19,920 nucleotides of DNA, taken from NCBI GenBank assembly GCA_041611095.1, contig JBFINP010000057.1, forward strand, positions 1-19,920, read 5' to 3'. The notes under the pieces are model-generated. The model had not been told where the DNA came from. It did no database searches and saw nothing but the letters and a program-made list of their open reading frames with translations. Every line of letters starts with the position of its first letter. Within the stretch, counting starts at the first letter, position 1. Below, one piece after another: positions 6,360 through 13,571 of the stretch. Source of the stretch: UBA6912 sp041611095 (GTDB lineage Bacteria; Actinomycetota; Acidimicrobiia; Spongiisociales; UBA5794). The translations under genes and the position numbers were made by a program.

Positions 6360-7270
6360 ACCCGCTCCTCCTCGAGGATTTCACGGGCAGCGGCCAACCG
6401 CTGGACCGGATCCTCCTGCCACGGGAGCCAGCGGATTCGCGGGTCGCGGCGGAAGAAAGTCCGCTGCCTCTTGGCAAGAGCCAGCGTGGCGCGGATCGCA
6501 GCGGCTCTCCCGTCCGCCAGGCCGGCCCGACCGGCCACCACGGGGAGCAGCTCCTTGTAGCCGACGGCTTGGCGGGCGGTACGGCCGACCCGTCCTGCCA
6601 GCGAGGCCACCTCGTCGAGCAGGCCGGCGTCGAGCATGGCGTCGAAGCGGCGCTCCACTCGCGTCGCCAGTGCGTCCCCCGGGTCGAGCCCGACAGCGCG
6701 GAACGGCACGACGGGTTCGTAGTCGCGCAGGGCGCGGTGCTCGGCGGTGGCAGCCCGTTCGGTCGGCGTCACGCCCGTGAGACGGAACATCTCCACGGCG
6801 CGGACCACCCGGCGCGGGTTGGCGAGGTCGACCTGGACATCGGCCGCCGGGTCCGCCGCAAGCAGCTCGGTGACGAGGTCGGCCAGCTCCGCCTCTTCGA
6901 GCTCGCGGCGCGTGTCTGCGTCTGTAGGGCCGAAGCTCATCGGATCGACGAGTGCCCGGAAGTGGAGGCCGGAGCCTCCCGCAATCACTGCTGTGGTCGC
7001 GACGGTCGCCAGTCGATCGAGCACCGCGCGGCCCGCACGCTGGAACGCAGAGACGGTGAACTCGGCCTCGGGATCAGCCAGGTCGATCAGATGGTGGGGC
7101 ACGCGTTGCCGAGTCGCCTCGTCCGGCTTGGCGGTGCCTATGTCCATCTCGCGGTAGACCTGCATCGAGTCCACCGACACGATCTCCCCGCCTGCCGCCC
7201 CCGCCAGCTCGACAGCCAATCGAGACTTTCCCGATGCGGTGGGGCCGAGGACGGCAAGGACGTGGCTCAG
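6347..7270 (-). CDS. miaA: tRNA dimethylallyltransferase MiaA, apparent CTG start
   Basis: Transfers a dimethylallyl group to N6 of A37 in tRNAs reading UNN codons, the substrate step for MiaB next door. The P-loop GPTASGKS (9-16) is followed by DSMQVYREMDIGTAKP, the HHLID segment, AGGSGLHFRALVD, NPRRVVRAVE, QAVGYKEL and the C-terminal KRQRTFFRRDPRIRWLPW. The first conventional start in frame (TTG at 7219) would remove the P-loop, which is essential. The frame upstream has no ATG, GTG or TTG near the P-loop. The best start is CTG at 7270, which overlaps the miaB TGA (CTGA) and has GGGAG 6 nt before it. That gives 307 residues, normal for MiaA. The family call is certain; the start is inferred. 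Confidence 0.94.
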
Positions 7271-8652
7271 ACCAGGCTCCCGACGAGGTGATGGGGCGCC
7301 GCTCGTTCGATGCGGGCAGCGTGGAACGACCCGGCGGGGAGTACCCCGGCGATGTGCACGGGCTTGTTGCCCCGCGTCCGGGCGGTGACGACGGTGGCGT
7401 CCTTCTTCGAGGGTCCCTCCACCATCACCTCGTAGTGACGGCCCACCATCGCCTCGTTCTTCTCGAGCGAGATGTGGTTCTGGAGGGCGACCAGCCGGTC
7501 AAACCGTTCCTGGACGACCTCGGGCGGCACCCGGCCGTCCATGTCGGCGGCCGGGGTTCCGGGACGCGGCGAGAACTGGAACGTGAACGCGCCGTCGAAA
7601 CGAGCCTCGGTCACGACCTCCATCGTCGCCTCGAAGTCGTCGTTGGTCTCCCCGGGGAAGCCCACGATGATGTCGGTGGACACGCTGAGGTCGGGAATGA
7701 TCCGCCGCGCCATCTCCAGCTTGGTGAGGAACCGCTCGGCGTTGTACCCGCGGTGCATGGCAGCCAGAATCGTTCCGCTCCCCGACTGGAGGGGCAGGTG
7801 GAGTTGCTCGCACACCGCGGGCGTCTCCGCCATCGCCTCGGCGACGTCCTCGCGGAAGTCCTTGGGGTGCGGGCTGGTGTAGCGGACGCGGCGCAGCCCC
7901 TCGATCTCGCCGGTGCGTCGCAGCAGATCGGCAAAGAGCGGCTTACGGCCATTCATCTCGAGATCGCGACCGTACGAGTTGACGTTCTGCCCAAGCAGGG
8001 TCACTTCGGTGACTCCCCCGGCGACGAGTTCGCGGATCTCGCGCAGGATGTCGCCGGGGCGACGTGAGATCTCCGGCCCGCGCACGATCGGCACGATGCA
8101 GAACGTGCACGAGTTGTTGCAGCCGATCGTGATGGTGACCCACGCCGAGTGCGGCGACTCGCGCACACTCGGCAGGTACGAAGGCATGTCCTCGACCGAG
8201 ACGGTCTGATCCCAGATCTCGGTGATCGGACCCCACTCGACAGCGTGGTCGAGCAGGTCGACGACGCGGTGGGTGTTGTGGGTGCCGAAGACGACGTCCA
8301 CCCAGCCGGCTCGCGCCTGGATCGACTCCTTGTCCTTCTGGGCCATGCACCCGCCGACGGCGATCTGCATGCCGGAACGGCGCTGCTTCACAGACTTCAG
8401 GGCTCCCAGATAGCCGTAGAGCTTCTGATCGGCGTTCTCCCGGATGGTGCACGTGTTGAGCACCACCACGTCGGCGTCTTCGGGCCGGGCGACGGAAATC
8501 ATGCCGTCGGCCTCGAGCAACCCGCCGATGCGCTCGGAGTCGTGCTCGTTCATCTGGCAGCCGAAGGTGCGAATGAAGTAGGTCAGGCCTTGCCGCGTGC
8601 GCGGGCGAGCCACCTTGACGGCGGGCATCCCGAGCATCGTGGTTTCGGACAT
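7267..8652 (-). CDS. miaB: tRNA-2-methylthio-N6-dimethylallyladenosine synthase MiaB
   Basis: A radical-SAM methylthiotransferase that adds a methylthio group to C2 of i6A37, completing ms2i6A after MiaA. The 461-residue product has the N-terminal cluster domain (RTFGCQMNEHDSERI with Cys32, VVLNTCTIRENA with Cys68, VGGCMAQKD with Cys102). The radical-SAM CX3CX2C follows at 178-185 (GCNNSCTFCIVPIVRG), and then a C-terminal TRAM RNA-binding domain (about 395-455). All six cluster cysteines are present. The N-terminal 20 residues are a short nonconserved extension. CCGGAG lies 10 nt before the ATG. It follows rny with a 28-bp gap and overlaps the proposed miaA start. Confidence 0.97.
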   Translation of the reverse strand: MSETTMLGMPAVKVARPRTRQGLTYFIRTFGCQMNEHDSERIGGLLEADGMISVARPEDADVVVLNTCTIRENADQKLYGYLGALKSVKQRRSGMQIAVGGCMAQKDKESIQARAGWVDVVFGTHNTHRVVDLLDHAVEWGPITEIWDQTVSVEDMPSYLPSVRESPHSAWVTITIGCNNSCTFCIVPIVRGPEISRRPGDILREIRELVAGGVTEVTLLGQNVNSYGRDLEMNGRKPLFADLLRRTGEIEGLRRVRYTSPHPKDFREDVAEAMAETPAVCEQLHLPLQSGSGTILAAMHRGYNAERFLTKLEMARRIIPDLSVSTDIIVGFPGETNDDFEATMEVVTEARFDGAFTFQFSPRPGTPAADMDGRVPPEVVQERFDRLVALQNHISLEKNEAMVGRHYEVMVEGPSKKDATVVTARTRGNKPVHIAGVLPAGSFHAARIERAAPHHLVGSLV

Positions 8653-8680
8653 CGCGATCTGGCTCCGGACGGGTGGGATG

Positions 8681-10210
8681 TCAGCGAGCGTAGTCCGTGG
8701 CGCGGTACTCGCGGATCACGGTCACCTCGATCTGGCCGGGATACTGCAGCCCCTCCTCGAGCTGGCGGGCGATCTGACGAGCCAGCTGCGACGACGCCAG
8801 GTCGTCCACCTCGCCGGGGTCGACGACCACCCGGATCTCCCGACCCGCCTGCATCGCATAGACGCGGTCGACGCCCGGGAACGCCCCTGCGATCTCCTCG
8901 AGCTTCTCCAGCCTGCGAACGTACGACTCCAGCGCCTCGCGGCGGGCCCCGGGACGCGCCGCCGAAACGGCGTCGGCGGCCTGTACGAGGATCGCGGTGA
9001 GCGTGCGCGGCTCCACCTCGTTGTGGTGGGCCTCGATGGCGTGGACGATGGCTGCGTCCTCACCGAACCGCCGTGCGATCTCGGCGCCGATGAGCGCATG
9101 CGAACCGCCGACCTCGTGGGTTACCGCCTTGCCGATGTCGTGGAGGAAGGCGGCCCGACTGGCCTCGGTCGGGTCGAGACCCAGCTCGGAGGCGAGCAAG
9201 GAGGCGATGTGTGCGCTTTCGACGAGGTGGTTCAGCACGTTCTGCCCGTACGAGGTGCGGTACTTGAGCCGTCCGAGGAGCGTGGTGAGCTCCGGGTGCA
9301 TCCGAGTCACGCCCACCTCGAGCATGGCCCACTCCCCCGCATCCCTCACGGTCTGGGCGACCTCGGCTTCCGCCTTCTCGTAAGCCTCCTCGATGGACGC
9401 CGGGTGGATGCGGCCGTCCTCGATGAGCCGCTCCAGCGCCAATCGGGCGACCTCGCGCCGCACCGGATCGAACGTGGAGACTGACACCGCCTCGGGGGTG
9501 TCGTCCACGATGAGATTGACCCCGGTCACCGCCTCGAAGGTGCGGATGTTGCGGCCGTCGCGGCCGATGATCCGCCCCTTCATCTCGTCCGACGGCAGCG
9601 GCACGACCGAGACAGTCGTCTCCGAGACCACGTCGGCGGCCAGGCGCTGCACGGTCGTCGCCAGGATGCGGCGTGCCCGGCGATCGGCCTCTTCTCGCGC
9701 CTTGATCTCGATGTCTCGGACGAGGACCATCGCTTCGCGGCGCGCCTCGTCCTCGACCTTCTTGAGAAGCTCTTCTTTTGCCGCTCTGGAGTCGAACCCC
9801 GCCACGCGTTCCAGGTAACCCCTCGCCTCCTCCTGGAGCGCGGCCAGCAGCTGGCGGTCGTCGCCCACGGTGCGCTCTTTGCCGAGCAGCATTTCTTCAC
9901 GCTGGGCGAGGTTGGCGGCTCGCTGCTCGAGCGTCGATTCGCGCTGGCTCAGGCGCTCCTCGAGAGCGGCCGCCTCGACCTTGCGGTGCTCGAGTGCCGC
10001 GACCTCGCTGTCGCGGTACGTCGCCGCCAGTGCTCTCGACTCCTCCTCGGCGCGGGCCAGGATCCGCTGGGCGTCGATGCGTGCCCCACTCAGCACGTCG
10101 CTGGCGTTCTCGGCAGCACCCTTCTCCCGACGTCTGTTCAGCTCCCGTCCACCGAAGAAGGCAACGACTCCCACGGCGACCGCAACGGCCGCTGTGATGG
10201 CCCATTCCAT
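8681..10210 (-). CDS. rny: Ribonuclease Y
   Basis: A membrane-anchored endoribonuclease that starts mRNA decay. The 509-residue product has an N-terminal transmembrane helix (about 4-20), a long charged coiled coil (about 25-200, rich in Glu, Arg and Ala), a KH RNA-binding domain (about 207-265, with GRIIGRDGRNIRTFEAVTG), and a metal-dependent HD domain (about 325-420) with the catalytic pair His357-Asp358 in FLHDIGKAVTHEVGGSHALIG. The C-terminal REYRATDYAR is typical. The ATG at 10210 begins the membrane helix directly and follows GAGGACACC; the upstream GTG at 10282 would add 24 residues unlike the family. It lies downstream of recA after a 297-bp gap, where rny and recA/cinA neighbourhoods are commonly joined. 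Confidence 0.97.
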   Translation of the reverse strand: MEWAITAAVAVAVGVVAFFGGRELNRRREKGAAENASDVLSGARIDAQRILARAEEESRALAATYRDSEVAALEHRKVEAAALEERLSQRESTLEQRAANLAQREEMLLGKERTVGDDRQLLAALQEEARGYLERVAGFDSRAAKEELLKKVEDEARREAMVLVRDIEIKAREEADRRARRILATTVQRLAADVVSETTVSVVPLPSDEMKGRIIGRDGRNIRTFEAVTGVNLIVDDTPEAVSVSTFDPVRREVARLALERLIEDGRIHPASIEEAYEKAEAEVAQTVRDAGEWAMLEVGVTRMHPELTTLLGRLKYRTSYGQNVLNHLVESAHIASLLASELGLDPTEASRAAFLHDIGKAVTHEVGGSHALIGAEIARRFGEDAAIVHAIEAHHNEVEPRTLTAILVQAADAVSAARPGARREALESYVRRLEKLEEIAGAFPGVDRVYAMQAGREIRVVVDPGEVDDLASSQLARQIARQLEEGLQYPGQIEVTVIREYRATDYAR

Positions 10211-10242
10211 GGTGTCCTCGCTTCCAAGCCCCAGAACGCACA

Positions 10243-10267
10243 GTGCCGAGCCACTGCGGCTCGGCAC
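10243..10267 (-). repeat. Ten-base-pair hairpin in the recA-rny gap
   Basis: GTGCCGAGCC (10243-10252) and GGCTCGGCAC (10258-10267) form a perfect 10-bp stem with a 5-nt loop, 32 nt upstream of the rny ATG on the minus strand. The following bases (TGTGCGTTCTGGGG) contain no U-run. It may be a U-less terminator for recA transcripts or a structured element in the rny leader, for example a processing or autoregulation site. Confidence 0.6.
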
Positions 10268-10300
10268 ACACACGCCACGCACTTTGCGACGAATCCAGGC

Positions 10301-10336
10301 TCACCGGCCCCGCTGCACCAACCTCCGCTCACTCAT
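10301..10336 (-). CDS. Possible 11-codon leader ORF upstream of rny
   Basis: A minimal frame reads MSERRLVQRGR and stop on the minus strand. AAGGAG (10353-10348) lies 11 nt before its ATG, a better Shine-Dalgarno than that of rny itself. It ends 33 nt before the hairpin at 10243-10267. It could be a translated leader that influences the hairpin, or chance; there is no homology signal in so short a sequence. Confidence 0.25.
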   Translation of the reverse strand: MSERRLVQRGR

Positions 10337-10507
10337 CGCAACTCGCTCTCCTTCTGGGGTCTGTCTGGGTTTCAGTGTGTTGTGTGTGTGACCTGACTGA
10401 TGGTACCGCACGATCACCGATCCCGATACACCTTCCAAAGATTCTCGGATTTCGCGATCCGCACCCTCGACCGGCTCGGCCCGGGTTCGGCGGGTCCCGG
10501 CCGGCGC
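10337..10507. other. Non-coding part of the recA-rny gap
   Basis: No recX or other gene is present. The stretch holds a GT-rich tract (around 10374-10390), a -10-like TACCAT on the minus strand (10405-10400) without a good -35, and a GC-rich imperfect stem just after the recA stop (about 10468-10503: CGGCCGGG pairing with CCCGGGCCG with one bulged base, loop of 10) that lacks a U-run. The stem may end recA transcription weakly. Confidence 0.4.
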
Positions 10508-11572
10508 TCAGTCGTCGGCTGCGTCCTGCTCGGCGGTCGCCGGCTCCCCCTCGGCATCTGCATCCTCGTCATCGACGAGCAACCCGACGACCCTGAGCAC
10601 CTTGTCCTGGAGCTGCATCGCCACCTCAGGGTTCTCCCGCAGGAACTCCTTGGCGCGCTCGCGACCCTGACCGAGCTGGTCGTTGTCGAACGTGTACCAG
10701 GCACCCGCCTTCTTGACGACCCCGTGGTCGACGGCGACGTCGAGCAAGCTGCCTTCCCGCGAGATCCCCTCGCCGAACATGATGTCGAACTCGGCCACGC
10801 GGAACGGAGGCGCCACCTTGTTCTTGACGATCTTTGCGCGCACCCGATTGCCGATGTTGTCGGTTCCCTGCTTGATCGACTCGATCCTCCGCACGTCGAT
10901 GCGCACACTCGAGTAGAACTTCAGCGCCCGGCCACCCGGCGTCGTCTCGGGGGAGCCGAACATCACGCCGATCTTCTCCCGTAGCTGGTTGATGAAGACC
11001 GCCGTCGTGTCGGAGCGGTTGATGGTGCCGGCGAGCTTGCGCAGCGCCTGGGACATGAGTCGGGCCTGGAGCCCGACGTGGCTATCGCCCATGTCGCCCT
11101 CCAGCTCCGCCCGGGGTACGAGGGCGGCCACCGAGTCGACCACGACCACGTCGAGGGCGCCGGAGCGGATGAGCATGTCGGTGATCTCCAGGGCCTGCTC
11201 CCCCGTGTCGGGCTGGGAGATCAGGAGCTCGTCGACGTCGACCCCGAGGGCCTTGGCGTAGACCGGATCGAGGGCGTGCTCGGCGTCGATGAAGGCGGCG
11301 ACACCGCCGTTGCGCTGCGCCTCGGCCACCACGTGGAGCGCCAGCGTTGTCTTCCCGCTGCTCTCTGGGCCGTAGATCTCGACGATGCGTCCCCGCGGCA
11401 CCCCGCCGATCCCCAGTGCCAGATCGAGCGACAGCGCACCGGTCGGGATGGCCGACACGTTGCGAACACTGCCGTCACTGAGCTTCATGATGGCGCCCTT
11501 GCCGAACTGGCGCTCGATCTGGGACATCGCCATCTCGAGGGTCTTGTCCCTGTCGACGTTGTCGGTGCTCAC
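10508..11572 (-). CDS. recA: RecA recombinase and SOS co-protease
   Basis: ATP-dependent strand-exchange protein whose filaments on single-stranded DNA trigger LexA self-cleavage. The 354-residue product has Walker A GPESSGKT (68-75), the Walker B region DVVVVDSVAALVP, loop L1 EGDMGDSHVGLQARLMSQALRKL, the NQLREKIGVMFGSPETTPGGRALKF loop L2 block (split by normal sequence, no intein), and an acidic C-terminal tail (DDEDADAEGEP, ending EQDAADD). The start is GTG at 11572, with AGGAGG 7 nt upstream and the usual N-terminus (DKTLEMAMSQIERQFGKG). It has its own SOS-controlled promoter just after thpR. No recX follows, unlike many actinobacteria. Confidence 0.98.
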   Translation of the reverse strand: MSTDNVDRDKTLEMAMSQIERQFGKGAIMKLSDGSVRNVSAIPTGALSLDLALGIGGVPRGRIVEIYGPESSGKTTLALHVVAEAQRNGGVAAFIDAEHALDPVYAKALGVDVDELLISQPDTGEQALEITDMLIRSGALDVVVVDSVAALVPRAELEGDMGDSHVGLQARLMSQALRKLAGTINRSDTTAVFINQLREKIGVMFGSPETTPGGRALKFYSSVRIDVRRIESIKQGTDNIGNRVRAKIVKNKVAPPFRVAEFDIMFGEGISREGSLLDVAVDHGVVKKAGAWYTFDNDQLGQGRERAKEFLRENPEVAMQLQDKVLRVVGLLVDDEDADAEGEPATAEQDAADD

Positions 11573-11663
11573 GTGGTCCCTCCTGGGATGGCTCGTCTGG
11601 TCAAGATGTGTATGTCGGCGACCGTACCGATTGCCTGTGACACGAACGTCTACGGGACAAACT

Positions 11664-11673
11664 ACACCGGTGT
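11664..11673. repeat. Ten-base palindrome in the recA leader
   Basis: ACACCGGTGT is a perfect 10-bp palindrome about 10 nt after the predicted recA transcription start. It does not extend further and matches no operator I know. It could be chance or a second regulator site. Confidence 0.3.
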
Positions 11674-11685
11674 GGTCCGGATGCG

Positions 11686-11714
11686 ATACTAGGCGAACAC
11701 CTGTTCGATGTCGA
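11686..11714 (-). promoter_or_regulatory. recA promoter with an SOS box as its spacer
   Basis: On the minus strand -35 TCGACA (11714-11709, 5 of 6 to consensus) and -10 TAGTAT (11691-11686) are separated by 17 bp, of which 16 are an SOS box. Initiation would fall near 11679, giving a leader of about 106 nt before the GTG start. It begins 13 bp after the thpR stop. Confidence 0.72.
11693..11708. promoter_or_regulatory. LexA-binding SOS box upstream of recA
   Basis: On the minus strand TCGAACAGGTGTTCGC matches TCGAAC-N4-GTTCGA at 11 of 12 defined bases. It sits between the -10 and -35 elements. A further half-site TCGAAC (11711-11716, plus strand) abuts it, without a matching second half. Confidence 0.92.
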
Positions 11715-11727
11715 ACATTCAGGGGCG

Positions 11728-12294
11728 TCAATCGGCGAGCGGGACCGTGTTCACCACCTCGTAGCGGGCCGGTTTGTTGCCGCCCAGCACGCTCCGGTAC
11801 AACGTCACCGCACCGACCTCGAGCCGCACCCCCGCCACCTCTCCCGACTCGGTCAGCCGCGTGACGTCGACCGGGGGCCGGATGCGACTCACGGTGAGGT
11901 GGGCGTGGAACGGCCGCTCCTCGGCGATGCAGCCGGCGGCCTGAGCCGCCTCCTCACAGATCGCGGCCACCTCCGCCGTCTCCTCGGCGCCGGCTTCGAG
12001 CCCGATCCAGAGCACGGCGGCGCGCCTTGCTCGGGGGAAGGCCCCGACAGCCCCGAACCGGACCCGGAAGCAGGGGACGTTCAGGTGCTCGGACAGGAAG
12101 CCGAGGATCACGTCGCGCTGCACCGGGTCGACCTCGCCGAGGAAACGCAGCGTCACGTGCCAGTTGGGGACCGAGACCGGCCGGCCCGGCATGGCCGTAT
12201 CGCCGAGCAGATCCTTGATGCGGGTCGCCAGTGCGGCGCGGGCGTCGTCGTCGAGTGCGATGGCCAGGAACAACCGCTCGGGTGCGTAGCTCAT
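11728..12294 (-). CDS. thpR: RNA 2',3'-cyclic phosphodiesterase (2H phosphoesterase, LigT/ThpR family)
   Basis: A 188-residue member of the 2H phosphoesterase superfamily, which opens 2',3'-cyclic phosphates on RNA ends and in some species joins 2'-5' linkages. Both catalytic HxTx motifs are present: HVTL (46-49, in NWHVTLRFLGEVDP) and HLTV (132-135, in PFHAHLTVSRIRPP). The N-terminal RLFLAIALDDDARAAL and the C-terminal VTLYRSVLGGNKPARYEVV are family-typical. The ATG at 12294 overlaps the cinA stop as ATGA, so translation is probably coupled; an upstream in-frame Met at 12336 would extend it into cinA. The family is secure. The cellular substrate is unknown, and the position between cinA and recA is common in actinobacteria. 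Confidence 0.93.
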   Translation of the reverse strand: MSYAPERLFLAIALDDDARAALATRIKDLLGDTAMPGRPVSVPNWHVTLRFLGEVDPVQRDVILGFLSEHLNVPCFRVRFGAVGAFPRARRAAVLWIGLEAGAEETAEVAAICEEAAQAAGCIAEERPFHAHLTVSRIRPPVDVTRLTESGEVAGVRLEVGAVTLYRSVLGGNKPARYEVVNTVPLAD

Positions 12295-13571
12295 GTCTTG
12301 CGTGTGGGACCCCACCGGTCCGGTACGTGGTCCCACCAGTCACCCGCAACGGCGAGTCGGGCGAGGTGGAGCGCCGCCGTGGTGGTGTAGACCCGAACCC
12401 GCTCCCGGTCTCCCGGCATGTGGAGCATCCGGCTCCGAGTGTCCTCCGGCGTCCGCACGGCGATCACCATCGTGCCCACCGCCCGCTCCTGCGGGTCGGG
12501 ACCCGCAGAACCCGTGACGGCGATCACCACGTCCGCCCCGAGCACGTTCGCCGCCCCCTCCGCCATTGCCCGGGCGACCGGCTCGCTCACCGCCCCGAGC
12601 TCGTCGACGACGTCGGCGGGAACGCCCAGCACGCCGAGCTTGACATCCGTGGCGTAGGCCACGACCGACCCGACGAAGTGGTCGGAGGCGCCAGGGATGG
12701 CGGTGATCCGCTCGGCCACCATTCCGCCCGTCGCCGACTCGGCGGTACCCAACGACCACCCCCGGTCGCCCAACCCGGTGAACAGCACCCGCTCCACCGT
12801 GTCGGAGTCGACGCCGAACACGAGCGAGCCCAGCCGGCGCCGAACCTCCTTCTCGACGGGTGCGATGAGGTCGCCCGCCGCACCTGCATCGTGCCCCCGG
12901 GCGGTGAGCCGGACCTTGATCTCCCCCGAGCTGGCCAGGAAGGCCACCGTCGGGTTCCGGCTCGATTCATAGAGGTCGCCCAGCAGCTCGCCGATGCGCG
13001 ACTCCGACTCGCCCCAGGTGCGCACGAGTCTGCTGACCACGACGCCGTGCTCGCCGGCAGACCTGCGCAGGAAGGGCAGGACGTCGGTGTCGAGGAGCTC
13101 GATCATCTCGGCGGGAACGCCGGGCACGGCGAAGACCCAGCAGCCGCCGATGCGCATCCGGAGCGCCGGTGCGGTGCCCTTGCGGTTGATGATCAGCTCG
13201 GCGCCCTCAGGGTGCTGCGCCTGGCGCAGGTTGCTCTCGGGCATCTCCCGTGCTCGGCGTTCCCACCACCGTCGCAGCCGTTCGGCGTACTCGTCGCTGA
13301 AGACCATGGGCACGCCGGCGGCGGCACACAGGGCGTCCCTGGTGAGGTCGTCTGGAGTGGGACCGATTCCGCCGGTGACGATGAGGGCATCGGCCCGTCC
13401 CGTCGCCAAACGTATCGCCGCTGCGATGCGCTCGACGTTGTCGCCCACCACCCCCTGGTGGTAGTGATCGAGCCCCGAATCGGCCAGGCGCGTCCCGATC
13501 TCGGCGGCGTTGGAATTGACGATCTGGCCGAGCAGCAGCTCGGTACCGACGGCGAGCGTCTCGACGATCAC
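12291..13571 (-). CDS. cinA: CinA: molybdopterin-binding-like domain fused to nicotinamide-nucleotide amidohydrolase
   Basis: A 426-residue two-domain CinA. The N-terminal COG1058/MoCF-like domain (about 1-170) has AVGTELLLGQIVNSNA and VTGGIGPTPDDLTRDAL and in the family acts on ADP-ribose or related nucleotides. The C-terminal PncC domain (about 258-415) deamidates nicotinamide mononucleotide in pyridine nucleotide salvage; it shows GTAESATGG (275-283) with Ser279 and YATDVKLGVLGV with Lys311, then VAVTGSAGPD. The usual AESCTGG is AESATGG here. The GTG at 13571 overlaps the rimO stop as GTGA, after GGCGGG, and begins at the conserved N-terminus; the frame further upstream is rimO antiframe. 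CinA is often next to recA and was linked to competence in streptococci. Confidence 0.95.
   Translation of the reverse strand: MIVETLAVGTELLLGQIVNSNAAEIGTRLADSGLDHYHQGVVGDNVERIAAAIRLATGRADALIVTGGIGPTPDDLTRDALCAAAGVPMVFSDEYAERLRRWWERRAREMPESNLRQAQHPEGAELIINRKGTAPALRMRIGGCWVFAVPGVPAEMIELLDTDVLPFLRRSAGEHGVVVSRLVRTWGESESRIGELLGDLYESSRNPTVAFLASSGEIKVRLTARGHDAGAAGDLIAPVEKEVRRRLGSLVFGVDSDTVERVLFTGLGDRGWSLGTAESATGGMVAERITAIPGASDHFVGSVVAYATDVKLGVLGVPADVVDELGAVSEPVARAMAEGAANVLGADVVIAVTGSAGPDPQERAVGTMVIAVRTPEDTRSRMLHMPGDRERVRVYTTTAALHLARLAVAGDWWDHVPDRWGPTRKT

Noticed and set aside
10508..11572. Possible intein in recA, as in some mycobacteria
   Set aside because: RecA is continuous and of normal length, with no insertion in the Walker or loop regions.
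11702..11717. TGTTCGA-N2-TCGAACA inverted repeat upstream of recA as a separate operator
   Set aside because: It is formed by the right half of the SOS box plus an adjoining half-site in the opposite orientation; the spacing does not fit a LexA dimer site.
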